64,000 nucleotides of DNA from Brevibacillus daliensis (GTDB lineage Bacteria > Bacillota > Bacilli > Brevibacillales > Brevibacillaceae), in assembly GCF_021245735.1 (NCBI RefSeq), contig NZ_JAJISB010000003.1, positions 186,001 through 250,000 on the forward strand. Direction: 5' to 3'. Shown one piece after another: positions 1 through 8,302 of this stretch (positions within the stretch are counted from its first letter, which is position 1; each line of letters starts with the position of its first letter). The position numbers and the translations under genes were made by a program. A model generated the notes under the pieces. The model did not search any database and was not told where the DNA came from. It saw nothing but the letters and a program-made list of their open reading frames with translations.

Positions 1-1
1 A

Positions 2-910
2 ACGATGGTCCATGCGGAGGCGAATTTACGTTATGTCATCGAGGAGCGCTCGGACTTTAAATCGCGCCTTTTCAAAGCGATTATCGAACCGCCTACACGC
101 GGCGACTTATGGGAACGTTGTCGCGCTATATATACGGATCGAGAGAATCCGAATCGCGCGGAGGATGCCGAGGAATTCTATGCTGCGAATCGAGACGAAA
201 TGGACCGGGGCGCAGTCGTATTATGGCCTGCGGTTCAGCCGTTGTGGACGCTGATGAAATGGAAATGGGACAACGGATCGAAGGCGTTCAACACCGAGTA
301 CCAGAACACGCCACTCGACGAGGAATCGCAGGTTTTCGTGCCCGAACGGTTCACGTATTGGGACAAGGATTACCCCAATCGTGATTTTACCGGAAACAAT
401 TACGAAATCTACATGGGGATTGACTTCGCGATGGGTAAGACGCGTGGCGACTACTCCGCAATCGTAACGGTCGCTAGGCGAAAAGACACCGGAGGAATAT
501 ACGTAATCGACGCGTGGGGCGAGCGTGTTCATCCTGACGAGTTTATGCGCGTTATTGTCCGAAAGGTCATGGAGTACCAGCCGACAGCAATCGCGGCAGA
601 GTCGCAGGCGGCGCAAGAGTTCTTCGTACACAAGCTAAAGGAAGCGCTGAGACGCGAGGGATACCCGTCACAGACGCGCGTAAAAGAGATAAAGCAGAGG
701 CAACGGAAGCAACTACGGATAGAGGCGATGCTGCCGGAGATTGAGAACGGGACGATACAGTTTTCGCGGAAACACGCGTTATTGCTCGAGCAATTCGAGC
801 GGTACGGGAGCAACTCGCATGATGACTTACCGGATGCGCAAGAAATGGCGGTCAGCATCGCGAAGAAAGGCAAAAAACGAGCGTTGAAAGAAAAGCCTGC
901 ATGGGCGTAG
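2..910 (+). CDS. Phage terminase large subunit, 5'-truncated by the window edge
   Basis: This is the C-terminal part of the terminase motor-nuclease that cuts and pumps DNA into proheads. The reading frame is open to the window edge. About 300 residues are visible, where the family usually has 400-550, so the ATPase half lies upstream; the Met at base 5 is probably internal. An RNase H-like nuclease fold is suggested by the acidic residues in GIDFAMGKTRGDYSAIV, then AAESQAAQ, then HDDLPDA near the end, spaced as the usual catalytic carboxylates. It is followed directly by the portal gene, the normal packaging order. The assignment is good; the phage subfamily is not resolved. Confidence 0.88.
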   Translation, partial: TMVHAEANLRYVIEERSDFKSRLFKAIIEPPTRGDLWERCRAIYTDRENPNRAEDAEEFYAANRDEMDRGAVVLWPAVQPLWTLMKWKWDNGSKAFNTEYQNTPLDEESQVFVPERFTYWDKDYPNRDFTGNNYEIYMGIDFAMGKTRGDYSAIVTVARRKDTGGIYVIDAWGERVHPDEFMRVIVRKVMEYQPTAIAAESQAAQEFFVHKLKEALRREGYPSQTRVKEIKQRQRKQLRIEAMLPEIENGTIQFSRKHALLLEQFERYGSNSHDDLPDAQEMAVSIAKKGKKRALKEKPAWA

Positions 911-928
911 CGAAAGGAGGAGGCAACT

Positions 929-2494
929 ATTAGTGTACTTAAACCGGGCGACCAGTTTCCACCCGTCGACTCAATCGAAAGGCTTGCGAAATACAAACGC
1001 ATGGAAACGATATTTGACGGAGATTTGCATAAGGTTTACGAGCGCGCATCGCAACTGTTACGAGACGCGCCTAACGCGAAGCAACTCGAAAAGCTGTATA
1101 TCGCGGTCAATCTCATTGACGTGTTGACGACTAAGCCCGCCGACCTTCTCGTGGGCGAGGGTATTACGGTCGAAAGTGGCCATGACGACGAATCGCCGGA
1201 GCAGGAAGCCGTTAATCGAATCGTCGAGGAAAACGACTTAAGCACGTTAATTTACGAGTCAGTCATTGGCGCAGGTATTCGAGGGGACGCGTGGTTAAAA
1301 GTTCGATACGATAACCGCGACGACAACAGCGCGTTAATTGACGCAGGATTGCCGACGCCGAACGGAATGATGGACGCAGAGCCGATCATCGAGACAATTC
1401 CGGCTAATTGCGTGTTTCCTGAACTCGCGAAAGGGTCGCGTAAGAAATTCCGTGCGGTTAACATCTGTACGGTTGAGTACGTAGAGGAACCGGCGGTTAT
1501 TATCGGGAAGCGGACGAGGGAAGTGCCGTATTTGAACGTCGAGCGACATCTACCGGGCTACATCATATATGAGCGCTATCGGTTAACGGAGCGCGTCGGA
1601 GGCGTCGATAGTAGTTGGGGCGTTCCAATTCAGATATACCAGGTCGAGAAGCAAGTCGCAACAGGGCGAGACAGAGACGCAGTAGACACGGGAGTTTCCG
1701 ACATACTTGTTAGGCATGTTCCGTATAAGGCGAAGGACTCGCGTTGGCAAGGAATCGGAAATATCGAGAAGGTGGAGTCAACGATCGCGGCTATTTGCGA
1801 CCGTCTCGTTCAGATCGATTACATCTTGTGGAAACACAGCGACCCGATGATGTTCGGACCTGATTTTGAAGAAGGTGATTCAGCGCGACTAGGTGGTCGA
1901 TATATCCCCGTGATAAAGGAAGACGTAAAGCCGGAGTACATGACCTGGAACTCGCAATTGGAGGGCGCGTTTAAGGAACTTGATTATCTCCTTTCTCTCG
2001 TTTTCCAGATGACAGAGACACCACAATGGCTTTTCGGTACGTCAATCACGCAAGATAAGGGCGGAACGGGCACCTCACACTCGGATGGTCGCGCAATTCA
2101 AATGCGGCTTATGCCGATCATATCAAAGGTTAACCGGATCAAATTGTACGTAGATAAGGCGTTTAGGGATGCGATATATCTCGCGCAAGTTATAGAAGTC
2201 TACGCGAATAATGGCGTAGACGGATTTGAACACTATGCGCCGCAGTATCCGAAAATTGTATGGAACAATCCGTTACCTCGCGATCCTAAGGAAGAGGCGG
2301 AGGTTGTGACTATGAGGACGGGAGGAAAGCCTACGTTGGACGTTCAGAGCGCTATTAAACGACTTGACGGATTCGATGACATACAGGCTGCGAAAATCAT
2401 GCAGAGAATCGACGAAGACGACTTACGTGTGAATGGATCGGTTGACGCGTCGATCTTTAATGACCCCGGAGGTGAAGCCCGTGAATCGGATTAA
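929..2494 (+). CDS. Phage portal protein (SPP1 gp6-like), likely ATT start
   Basis: This is the portal protein, the dodecameric ring at the capsid vertex through which DNA passes. The body has the SPP1 gp6-type pattern with a conserved QDKGGTGTSHSDGRA stretch about two thirds of the way in. The first ATG is at 1001 with no ribosome site. The frame is open from 911, and an AAAGGAGG site at 913-920 sits 8 nt before an ATT codon at 929. Reading from there adds 24 portal-like residues (SVLKPGDQFPPVDSIERLAK...), giving about 521 residues, a normal portal length. The ATT start is an inference from spacing and residue content. A small membrane peptide overlaps the 3' end. Confidence 0.88.
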   Translation: MSVLKPGDQFPPVDSIERLAKYKRMETIFDGDLHKVYERASQLLRDAPNAKQLEKLYIAVNLIDVLTTKPADLLVGEGITVESGHDDESPEQEAVNRIVEENDLSTLIYESVIGAGIRGDAWLKVRYDNRDDNSALIDAGLPTPNGMMDAEPIIETIPANCVFPELAKGSRKKFRAVNICTVEYVEEPAVIIGKRTREVPYLNVERHLPGYIIYERYRLTERVGGVDSSWGVPIQIYQVEKQVATGRDRDAVDTGVSDILVRHVPYKAKDSRWQGIGNIEKVESTIAAICDRLVQIDYILWKHSDPMMFGPDFEEGDSARLGGRYIPVIKEDVKPEYMTWNSQLEGAFKELDYLLSLVFQMTETPQWLFGTSITQDKGGTGTSHSDGRAIQMRLMPIISKVNRIKLYVDKAFRDAIYLAQVIEVYANNGVDGFEHYAPQYPKIVWNNPLPRDPKEEAEVVTMRTGGKPTLDVQSAIKRLDGFDDIQAAKIMQRIDEDDLRVNGSVDASIFNDPGGEARESD

Positions 2495-2564
2495 GGCTGC
2501 GTTCATCGCTTTATCTCTCGCGACTGTTCTCTGGTACAACGCTAGATTCGGCGGTGATCGCTGA
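2481..2564 (+). CDS. 27-residue membrane peptide between portal and minor head genes
   Basis: A GTG start at 2481 lies behind a good GGAGGTGAA site (2469-2477). It encodes MNRIKAAFIALSLATVLWYN followed by ARFGGDR, a single hydrophobic helix with positive residues on both sides. It overlaps the end of the portal gene, and its TGA overlaps the ATG of the minor head gene (ATGA), as in translationally coupled phage genes. No known family is recognised. It could be a real micropeptide or simply a translational coupler that feeds ribosomes to the next start. Confidence 0.5.
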   Translation: MNRIKAAFIALSLATVLWYNARFGGDR

Positions 2565-3433
2565 TGCGCGAGATTCCATCGCCGAATTACGATCGTGAAG
2601 TATCGGTACTTGTCCGCGCATACGAAAGAGCACTCCGCGATATTCGATCCGAACTCAACACGTTATTTCTAACGGATTTTGAACGTGCGCAAATACTTGC
2701 AGTCGAGGCGAACATCCTCGAAATCCTACGACAACTTGACGGAAGTTCAACGAAATGGATTGCGGAAACAATGCCGGGATTCGTGCGGAACGGTGCCGCA
2801 GATGCGATCTACACGTTGGGACTTGCGAAGACGGTCGAGGAGGCGCGTAATATCGTCCAGTTTAACCGATTGAACCGGACGTTCGTTGAGACGATAATAG
2901 CCGATACACAAACGGACCTGCTTGCGGTCACTACGAACGTACGAAGACGTACAAAGAACGCTATTCGCGAAGTAGCTGGCGAAGTAATGCGCCGCAACTA
3001 TGCGTCAGGTATAAACGCGCCACAAACGCTTAGTCGCGAAGTCGAACGCGAGTTCCGCAAGAAGTTAGGTGACGCGGCAGATAACGCAATCATAGACGCA
3101 GCGGGGCGTAAGTGGAAGGTGGGCACTTATACCGACATGCTCGTTCAAACGAAGGCGATGACCGCACATCGTGACGGCACCGTTAACGAGGCGCTAGGAC
3201 GCGAAGTGTATTACGGCGTTATTAGCCGTCACGGGGCGTTAGATGACTGCGGTAAGTACGAGGGGAAGATCGTTAAACTCGTACCGGAAGCGCCCGGTGA
3301 CTATCCGTATTTGTACACGTTGCCTAGGCGCGAGATATTTCATCCGCACTGTAAGCACATTGTCACGCCAGTTAGACGACCGGACCGAATTAATCCCGAA
3401 CAAGATTACGAAGGGGAAGAAATCGAAGTGTGA
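2564..3433 (+). CDS. Phage minor head protein (SPP1 gp7 / minor capsid protein type)
   Basis: A 289-residue head protein that follows the portal, as SPP1 gp7 does; that family rides with the portal into the prohead and is thought to help DNA exit. The N-terminal two thirds are helical and charged. The C-terminus carries the family signature region with YYGVISRHGALDDCGKYEGKI and then HPHCKHIVTPV, with paired Cys/His residues that could bind metal. The ATG overlaps the stop of the upstream micropeptide, so translation is probably coupled. Family-level confidence is good, but the molecular role is known only by analogy. Confidence 0.82.
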   Translation: MREIPSPNYDREVSVLVRAYERALRDIRSELNTLFLTDFERAQILAVEANILEILRQLDGSSTKWIAETMPGFVRNGAADAIYTLGLAKTVEEARNIVQFNRLNRTFVETIIADTQTDLLAVTTNVRRRTKNAIREVAGEVMRRNYASGINAPQTLSREVEREFRKKLGDAADNAIIDAAGRKWKVGTYTDMLVQTKAMTAHRDGTVNEALGREVYYGVISRHGALDDCGKYEGKIVKLVPEAPGDYPYLYTLPRREIFHPHCKHIVTPVRRPDRINPEQDYEGEEIEV

Positions 3434-3508
3434 CCGAACGTTACGTCATTAAACTAAACGGCTTGAAAACGAATAGCCGACGGGCTTTAAACGGTTGGAG
3501 GTATACGA

Positions 3509-4186
3509 ATGAAAAACGCTATTAAAACGTTGATCCCGATGAATCTACAATATTTTGCGGAGGTTGATCCGGAGCAACTCACAGACACTACGCCAGAACC
3601 TGAGAAAACGTTCACCCAAATCGAACTGGACGAGATCGTCGCGAAACGTCTCGAACGTGACCGCAAGAAGTACGCGGATTACGACGAGATGAAAACGAAG
3701 CTTGCAGAAATCGAAAAAGCGGAGCAGGTCCGTAAAGATGCCGAGATGTCCGAGCTTGAAAGGTTGCAGACGAAGCTATCCGAGAAAGATACCTACGCGC
3801 AACAGCTAGCGGATCAAATCGAAAAGCTACACGAGCAATCGAAGCAGGAACGTATTCACGGTGCGTTTAACAAGGCGGCTGCGGCTGTGAACATCAAATA
3901 CGTTGACGACGCGCTGAGACTAGCGGACTTGTCGACGGTCACAGTCGGAGAGGACGGTAGTATTACGGGCATTGACGAGGTCGTTAAGGCGCTTATCGAG
4001 TCCAAACCGTTCCTGATTGAGAGGGCGCAACCAAAGATAATTGGAAGCGCGACTATCTTACCTGACGAGAAAGCAGAAAAGACAAAAGAACAAATTTTAG
4101 CTGAGGCAGCGGAGAAAGCGAGAAAGAGTGGTCGCATGGAAGACATGGCTCTTTTCGCGAAACTTCAACGCGAGTTAAACGGGTAG
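3509..4186 (+). CDS. Capsid scaffolding protein (GP20/DUF4355 type)
   Basis: 225 residues. The start MKNAIKTLIPMNLQYFAEVD carries the LQYFAE motif typical of phage GP20/DUF4355 scaffold proteins, which shape the prohead and then leave or are cut. Residues about 35-115 are strongly charged heptad-like helix (ERDRKKYADYDEMKTKLAE and similar), consistent with a coiled coil. The C-terminal part is again helical and ends in a basic/polar tail. A clean GGAGG site precedes the ATG. It sits between minor head and major capsid genes, the standard place, and is closed by an intrinsic terminator. Confidence 0.87.
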   Translation: MKNAIKTLIPMNLQYFAEVDPEQLTDTTPEPEKTFTQIELDEIVAKRLERDRKKYADYDEMKTKLAEIEKAEQVRKDAEMSELERLQTKLSEKDTYAQQLADQIEKLHEQSKQERIHGAFNKAAAAVNIKYVDDALRLADLSTVTVGEDGSITGIDEVVKALIESKPFLIERAQPKIIGSATILPDEKAEKTKEQILAEAAEKARKSGRMEDMALFAKLQRELNG

Positions 4187-4188
4187 CA

Positions 4189-4216
4189 GGACGCCAAATT
4201 TTACGGCGTCTTTTTT
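4189..4216 (+). terminator. Intrinsic terminator after the scaffold gene
   Basis: GACGCC (4190-4195) pairs with GGCGTC (4205-4210) across a 9-nt loop and is followed by six T. It lies between scaffold and major capsid genes, within the late operon. It would cut read-through, or give the capsid gene partly separate transcription. No clear promoter is seen after it. Confidence 0.75.
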
Positions 4217-4254
4217 GTATTAAAAACTACGAAATTACAGGAGGAACTTAAACT

Positions 4255-5349
4255 ATGAGTAAAATTTTATCCGGTGAACTTATTGGTAAAAAGGAGTCTG
4301 TTACGGAACAGTTGCTTTTACTAAATCCGCATTCTACACCTTTCCTGTCTATGGTTGGCTTTTCAACGCCAGTAACGCAAATCGAGCATCAATGGTTTGA
4401 AGACGAGATGATCGCGTACGAAACGGTAGTAACCGAAGCAGTTGTGGACGGAGCGGCGACCGCCGTGAAAGTAGCGGATACAGAACCATTCCGCGTAGAT
4501 CATGTCGTGAAGGCAGGCGACGAGATGATGAAAGTGACCGCCGTTGACGTAGTAGGAAAGAAACTAACCGTGTCTCGTGGGTATGCCGGTACGTCTGCGG
4601 ATGCCATCGCTGCTGAGACAAAGATTGAAGTTCTTTTCGTTGAAGGACAAGAGAGTCGCGACGCTCGTGAAGGACGCTACAAGCCACGTAAACGTTTTAG
4701 CAATATTACGCAGATTTTTGACGAGACAGTGGAAATCTCCGGCACTACTGCGGCAGTCAACCAATACGGAATTGACGATATTTACGAGTACGAGAAGCAG
4801 AAGAAACAGCTTGAGCTGGCGTTGCAACTCGAAAAGGCGGCCGTTAACGGAATTAAATACGACAACGGCAATGTACGCCAAATGGCCGGGGCACGTAGTT
4901 TCATCAATTCGAACGTAATTGATCTCGGTGGAAAGGACCTGACGTTACCTACTATTGGCGATGCGTTACAAAAAATCTACGAAAAGGGCGGCTTTAAAAC
5001 AGGCGGTTCTTACGAGATTATTGCGGGTGCAAAACAAAAACGCGTGATCAGTGCGTTTGATCAAAACGTTATTCGAATCAATCAAGGTGAGGAAAAACGT
5101 GGAACTGTCGTAAACTACTTGACGACTGACTTCGGTGAGTTCCCCGTTTCTATCAACAACAACCTGCGCGCCGACGAGGTATTGATCGTTGACAAAAACC
5201 GCATCCGTTTAAGTGCGCTACAAGGTCGCGAATTCAGCCACGAATACCTGGGCAAAAAGGGCGACTACCTTCAAGGAATGATCGTCGGTGAGTACACGCT
5301 AGAGTTCGTACAAGAAGCCGCACACGCACGTATCAAAGGCGCGAAGTAG
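4255..5349 (+). CDS. Phage major capsid protein (DUF5309 type)
   Basis: 364 residues, the main shell protein. The N-terminus (LIGKKESVTEQLLLLNPHST, then PFLSMVGF) and the later EGQESRDAREGRYKPRKRFSN-like region followed by QIFDETVEISGT fit the DUF5309/SU10-like major capsid family with an HK97-type fold. No delta-domain protease motif is visible in the gene, and the separate scaffold gene just upstream fits a scaffolded assembly route. A strong AGGAGG site lies 9 nt before the ATG. Flanking terminator-like hairpins on both sides are noted separately. Confidence 0.88.
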   Translation: MSKILSGELIGKKESVTEQLLLLNPHSTPFLSMVGFSTPVTQIEHQWFEDEMIAYETVVTEAVVDGAATAVKVADTEPFRVDHVVKAGDEMMKVTAVDVVGKKLTVSRGYAGTSADAIAAETKIEVLFVEGQESRDAREGRYKPRKRFSNITQIFDETVEISGTTAAVNQYGIDDIYEYEKQKKQLELALQLEKAAVNGIKYDNGNVRQMAGARSFINSNVIDLGGKDLTLPTIGDALQKIYEKGGFKTGGSYEIIAGAKQKRVISAFDQNVIRINQGEEKRGTVVNYLTTDFGEFPVSINNNLRADEVLIVDKNRIRLSALQGREFSHEYLGKKGDYLQGMIVGEYTLEFVQEAAHARIKGAK

Positions 5350-5359
5350 TAGACGTCAT

Positions 5360-5386
5360 GGCTCGTCGGATTACCGGCGGGCCTTC
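5360..5386 (+). terminator. Weak terminator-like hairpin after the capsid gene
   Basis: GGCTCGTCGG (5360-5369) faces CCGGCGGGCC (5374-5383) across an ATTA loop, pairing fully if G-T pairs are allowed, followed by TTCTTA. The U-tract is short, so this may be a processing or pausing hairpin rather than an efficient terminator. Confidence 0.45.
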
Positions 5387-5415
5387 TTATATAAACGGAG
5401 GTGAGCGAAATAACG

Positions 5416-5625
5416 GTGGTAAAGTATACTTCACGTTTTCCTGCGTTGATGTTTTACGTAGAAGGTGAGATCCGGCAGTTTAGAAGCGGAGAATACGTTG
5501 CAAACACGAAAGCCGAACGGGACGCGCTTGATCAGTTAGCAGACGTAAAGCGCGTTGATGATCCGAAGCAAACGGAGGAGCCGAAGCCGAAACCGGCTAC
5601 CACACGAAAATCCTCCGCAAAATAA
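5416..5625 (+). CDS. Small phage protein with KPKP tail, after the capsid gene
   Basis: About 70 residues with a short beta-rich front (VKYTSRFPALMFYVEGEIRQ) and a Pro/Lys/Thr-rich tail (KQTEEPKPKPATTRKSSAK). Small proteins of this type commonly lie between capsid and head-completion genes; their role is unknown. The frame is open from a GTG at 5401, but that codon lies inside the GGAGGTGA ribosome site (5397-5404) and cannot be its start. GTG 5416 is the first canonical start after the site. ATA at 5410, 8 nt from GGAGG, is a non-canonical alternative that mirrors the portal ATT. Confidence 0.65.
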   Translation: MVKYTSRFPALMFYVEGEIRQFRSGEYVANTKAERDALDQLADVKRVDDPKQTEEPKPKPATTRKSSAK

Positions 5626-5640
5626 ACGGAGGTGTAGCGA

Positions 5641-6021
5641 ATGTGGGACATTACGGAGGCGACCGATTATGTGCGCCTTAACACGCTTGATAACGAGGAC
5701 TTTCTCGATGCGGACGATGAGCGTAAAGAAGCGACACTAAACGTGGCTAGCCGAACACTAACGCGAAAATACAACGGATATAAAATACCGAATAATGCCG
5801 TTTACCTTTTCGCGGCGGTACTGGCGAGTGCGTTTAACGATACGAACAAGTTACAGCAGCAGGGCGTCGCGTCGTTCTCGATTCGCGGAATATCGTTTAC
5901 ATTCAAGGACTGGGCGAAAAAGGGGCTCGAGGCTCTCATAACTGAAGAGGTCGTTGATTTGATCGGCGAAGAGAACGGAGTCGACTTATCACTACGTCAG
6001 GCGAAATGGACGGTGTTGTAA
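5641..6021 (+). CDS. Head-tail connector (adaptor) protein
   Basis: 126 residues behind a GGAGGTG site. It is a mostly helical protein with an N-terminal helix pair and the pattern ATLNVASRTLTRKYNGYKI followed by YLFAAVLASAF, which resembles the gp15/YqbG-type adaptors that bind under the portal. Position is the strongest evidence: it is the first of four short genes between capsid and tail sheath, where adaptor, stopper, tail-completion and tail-terminator proteins are normally found. The exact family is not certain. Confidence 0.68.
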   Translation: MWDITEATDYVRLNTLDNEDFLDADDERKEATLNVASRTLTRKYNGYKIPNNAVYLFAAVLASAFNDTNKLQQQGVASFSIRGISFTFKDWAKKGLEALITEEVVDLIGEENGVDLSLRQAKWTVL

Positions 6022-6339
6022 TTGGCGTTTATATCACTCAAGCAACATGTCAAAGTCCATAAGCCAGCGACCATCGACGATTGGGGCGAGGTCACTCCGC
6101 AAGAGCCGATCACACTGAAATGCCGAGCTGACGAAAAGACCGAGGTCGTGAAAAATCAGTTGGGCGTGGAGGTCGTATCTGGCGTACAACTAATGTTCGA
6201 TAAATTACCGAATATCGCGTATAACGACGTCATCGAATATACGAACGAATTGGACGTAGCGATTAAGCGCACACCGGTAAAAATCGAACCCGTACGGATG
6301 GTCAACGGTAAGCCAACCTTGACATTCGTTTATCTATGA
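6022..6339 (+). CDS. Putative head-closure (stopper) protein
   Basis: 105 residues from a TTG start immediately after the stop of the adaptor gene, with only a weak ribosome site, so coupling to the upstream gene is likely. It is beta-rich (ITLKCRADEKTEVVKNQLG, then VEVVSGVQLMFD, VIEYTNELDVAI), as expected for SPP1 gp16/YqbH-type stoppers that close the head after packaging. The assignment rests on size, predicted strand content and second place among the head-completion genes, so the specific role is tentative. Confidence 0.6.
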   Translation: MAFISLKQHVKVHKPATIDDWGEVTPQEPITLKCRADEKTEVVKNQLGVEVVSGVQLMFDKLPNIAYNDVIEYTNELDVAIKRTPVKIEPVRMVNGKPTLTFVYL

Positions 6340-6351
6340 GGAGGTGTGCGG

Positions 6352-6756
6352 ATGGCAAAATCATTTTCGGTCGAGCTTGACGGCTTGAAGAGAGCCATTC
6401 GAAAGTCACCGATTGCAGTAAGTCGCGCGATACACACGTCGTTGAATGACGTAAAAGACGACTGGACGAAGCAGTCCGTTGACATCTCACCTATTGACAC
6501 GTCCAATCTCCGTAAACAGATCAGCGGCGAAATCGACGGCTCACAACTGGTTATGACTGCGAACGCGACGCGGGGCGATGGTGGGCGATTTAACTACGCG
6601 TATCACATTCACGAATTGGACGCGGGAGGCAAGTCGCTCAAGTCGCCGGGAGCCGAGAAGAAGTTCCTCGACAAGCCTGCGGAGGACAGCGAAACGAAAT
6701 GGCGCGGTTGGATGAATGACCAGGTTCAGTTGGAGCTGAGAAAATCGGGGTGGTAA
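6352..6756 (+). CDS. HK97 gp10-like head-tail / tail completion protein
   Basis: 134 residues. It begins AKSFSVELDGLKRAIRKSP with a long helix, then polar strands and a conserved-looking GGRFNYAYHIHELDAGG segment, as in the HK97 gp10 / YqbI group that finishes the tail end joining the head. ATG 6352 is chosen because the GAGGAGGTG site at 6338-6346 is properly spaced from it, while the GTG at 6346 lies inside that site. It is third of four head-completion genes. Confidence 0.65.
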   Translation: MAKSFSVELDGLKRAIRKSPIAVSRAIHTSLNDVKDDWTKQSVDISPIDTSNLRKQISGEIDGSQLVMTANATRGDGGRFNYAYHIHELDAGGKSLKSPGAEKKFLDKPAEDSETKWRGWMNDQVQLELRKSGW

Positions 6757-6757
6757 C

Positions 6758-7198
6758 GTGGCTTCGTTAATAAAAGAAATCGAAGCAGTCGGAGCGATCG
6801 TTCGCCAAGCGATTCCCAATGCGATAGTGAAGTATCAGCACATACCGGAGGAGCCGGGGAAAGATATGTGCGTTGTCCAATACATCTCGGGTGGTAACGA
6901 GTCAGAAACCGCCTATCACTATCGAATAGACCGAACGTTTCGGATCGTATGGTTTGGCACGAGTGAGGTCGATTGCATACGGAAGTTAGAAATAATGGAA
7001 CGAACATTTGGGAATACACTGCAATTCAAAGCGGACGGATACCGCGTCATAACAAAATCATTCGGAGCGTCACAGCCGTTTCAAACGACTGGTGGCGCTT
7101 TTGCTATTCTTGCGACTTTACAGGCGGAGTTACGCCAAGCACGTCCGCAAGAGACTTACGAAAAGATGCAGAAAATCAGCGTTTTTATTAACGAGTAG
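6758..7198 (+). CDS. Putative tail terminator / minor capsid protein
   Basis: 146 residues from a GTG behind GGGGTGG. It has an N-terminal helix (ASLIKEIEAVGAIVRQAIPN), then strands with a central YRIDRTFRIVWFGTSEVDC and a C-terminal FQTTGGAFAILATLQAEL segment. Its place directly before the sheath gene is that of the tail terminator (YqbJ-like), which caps the growing tail tube. No diagnostic motif is recognised, so the role is inferred from context. Confidence 0.55.
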   Translation: MASLIKEIEAVGAIVRQAIPNAIVKYQHIPEEPGKDMCVVQYISGGNESETAYHYRIDRTFRIVWFGTSEVDCIRKLEIMERTFGNTLQFKADGYRVITKSFGASQPFQTTGGAFAILATLQAELRQARPQETYEKMQKISVFINE

Positions 7199-7220
7199 CA
7201 AATGAAAGGACGGTGCTTAC

Positions 7221-8282
7221 ATGGCGATTACACCGATCGAACAGTGGGACCCGACTGCGCTTCCAATACGTCCCGGTCTCTATACCAATTTCAAAAACGC
7301 CGCAATTGCGCAGATAACGGGAGGTGCTCGCGGTACGGTTGCAATCCCGTTGATTTCGTATAAGGGCGGATCAGCAACGGCTAAAAAAATGTACACGGTC
7401 GAGGGAGAGGCGCACGCACAAGAACTATTCGGAGCCGCGAACATTCAATCGATCAAATTCGTGTTGCAGGGCGGAGCTAAGAAAGTACTCATCTACACGA
7501 TGCCGGAAGCTCCCGAACAAGCGGACTACACAGAGATGCGCGATGCATTCGAAGCGCATCAATTCAACGTGTTTGTGTACGACGGAGAAGTTGGCGCAGA
7601 GGAACAGGCGGCGACACTTACGTGGCTTACACGCAATCGTACGGAGAAAAAGCATTTCATGTTCGTGACTGGCGGAAGTGCCGAGGACGATCAGGATATT
7701 GCGGCAGGTAACGCACGCTCAGTTCTTCTCGCGGACGATTACGTGGTCAACCTCGTAGCTGGTGTTGTTATCGGTGAAAAGTCGTATTCGAGTGGTCAGT
7801 ACGCGGCTTATCTCGCGGGCTTAGTCGCAGGCACAGCGATTAACAAGTCGATTACGTATAAGCAGGTCCGCGTGAACGACGTGACTAAACGATTACGCAA
7901 CAGCGAGATCGAGTCGGCATTGAAGGCGGGGTCGCTCGTTCTTGTCCACGACGGCGAAAAAGTAATCGTCGAGCAAGGACTCGTCACAAGTGGCGATAAA
8001 ATCCGTAAGATTCGCGGAAAACAAGCGATTGCGACCGACGTTGAAAAGACAGCGCGGGACAATTACATCGGCAAGATCGACAACAACGAGGCGGGTCAAA
8101 TGTCGTTACTTAGCGCGATCAAGGCGTACTTGGAAACGCTACAGGTCGAAAATGTGCTCATCAATCCGCAGGTGGCGTTGAGTACGCAGTACAAGAGCGA
8201 AGGCGACAAGGTGTTCGTAGACATCGCGTACACCGAGGTCGACAGCATGGAACGTATATTCCTAACGATTACAACCGCCTAA
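7221..8282 (+). CDS. xkdK: Contractile tail sheath protein (XkdK-like)
   Basis: 353 residues, the subunit of the contractile sheath that drives the tail tube into the host. The N-terminus TALPIRPGLYTNFKNAAI and following GGARGTVAIPLIS, the alpha/beta middle with GEKSYSSGQYAAYLAGLVAG, and the C-terminal VENVLINPQVALSTQY with a final strand that would reach into neighbouring subunits are typical of PBSX XkdK / phage sheath proteins. It is followed by the tube gene. Its presence makes this a myovirus-type tail. Confidence 0.92.
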   Translation: MAITPIEQWDPTALPIRPGLYTNFKNAAIAQITGGARGTVAIPLISYKGGSATAKKMYTVEGEAHAQELFGAANIQSIKFVLQGGAKKVLIYTMPEAPEQADYTEMRDAFEAHQFNVFVYDGEVGAEEQAATLTWLTRNRTEKKHFMFVTGGSAEDDQDIAAGNARSVLLADDYVVNLVAGVVIGEKSYSSGQYAAYLAGLVAGTAINKSITYKQVRVNDVTKRLRNSEIESALKAGSLVLVHDGEKVIVEQGLVTSGDKIRKIRGKQAIATDVEKTARDNYIGKIDNNEAGQMSLLSAIKAYLETLQVENVLINPQVALSTQYKSEGDKVFVDIAYTEVDSMERIFLTITTA

Positions 8283-8302
8283 AACGAAAGGGTGACGAAA
8301 TA

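Noticed and set aside
221-631. Long antisense ORFs opposite phage late genes (also near 8690-9304, 14119-14673, 19458-19847)
   Set aside because: They are mirror frames of CG-rich coding sequence, have no ribosome sites and give Arg/Ser/Leu-rich translations without domains.
3430-3525. A 31-codon GTG ORF between the minor head and scaffold genes
   Set aside because: It has only a weak AAGGGG site, no recognisable structure and runs into the scaffold gene in another frame; more likely leader sequence.
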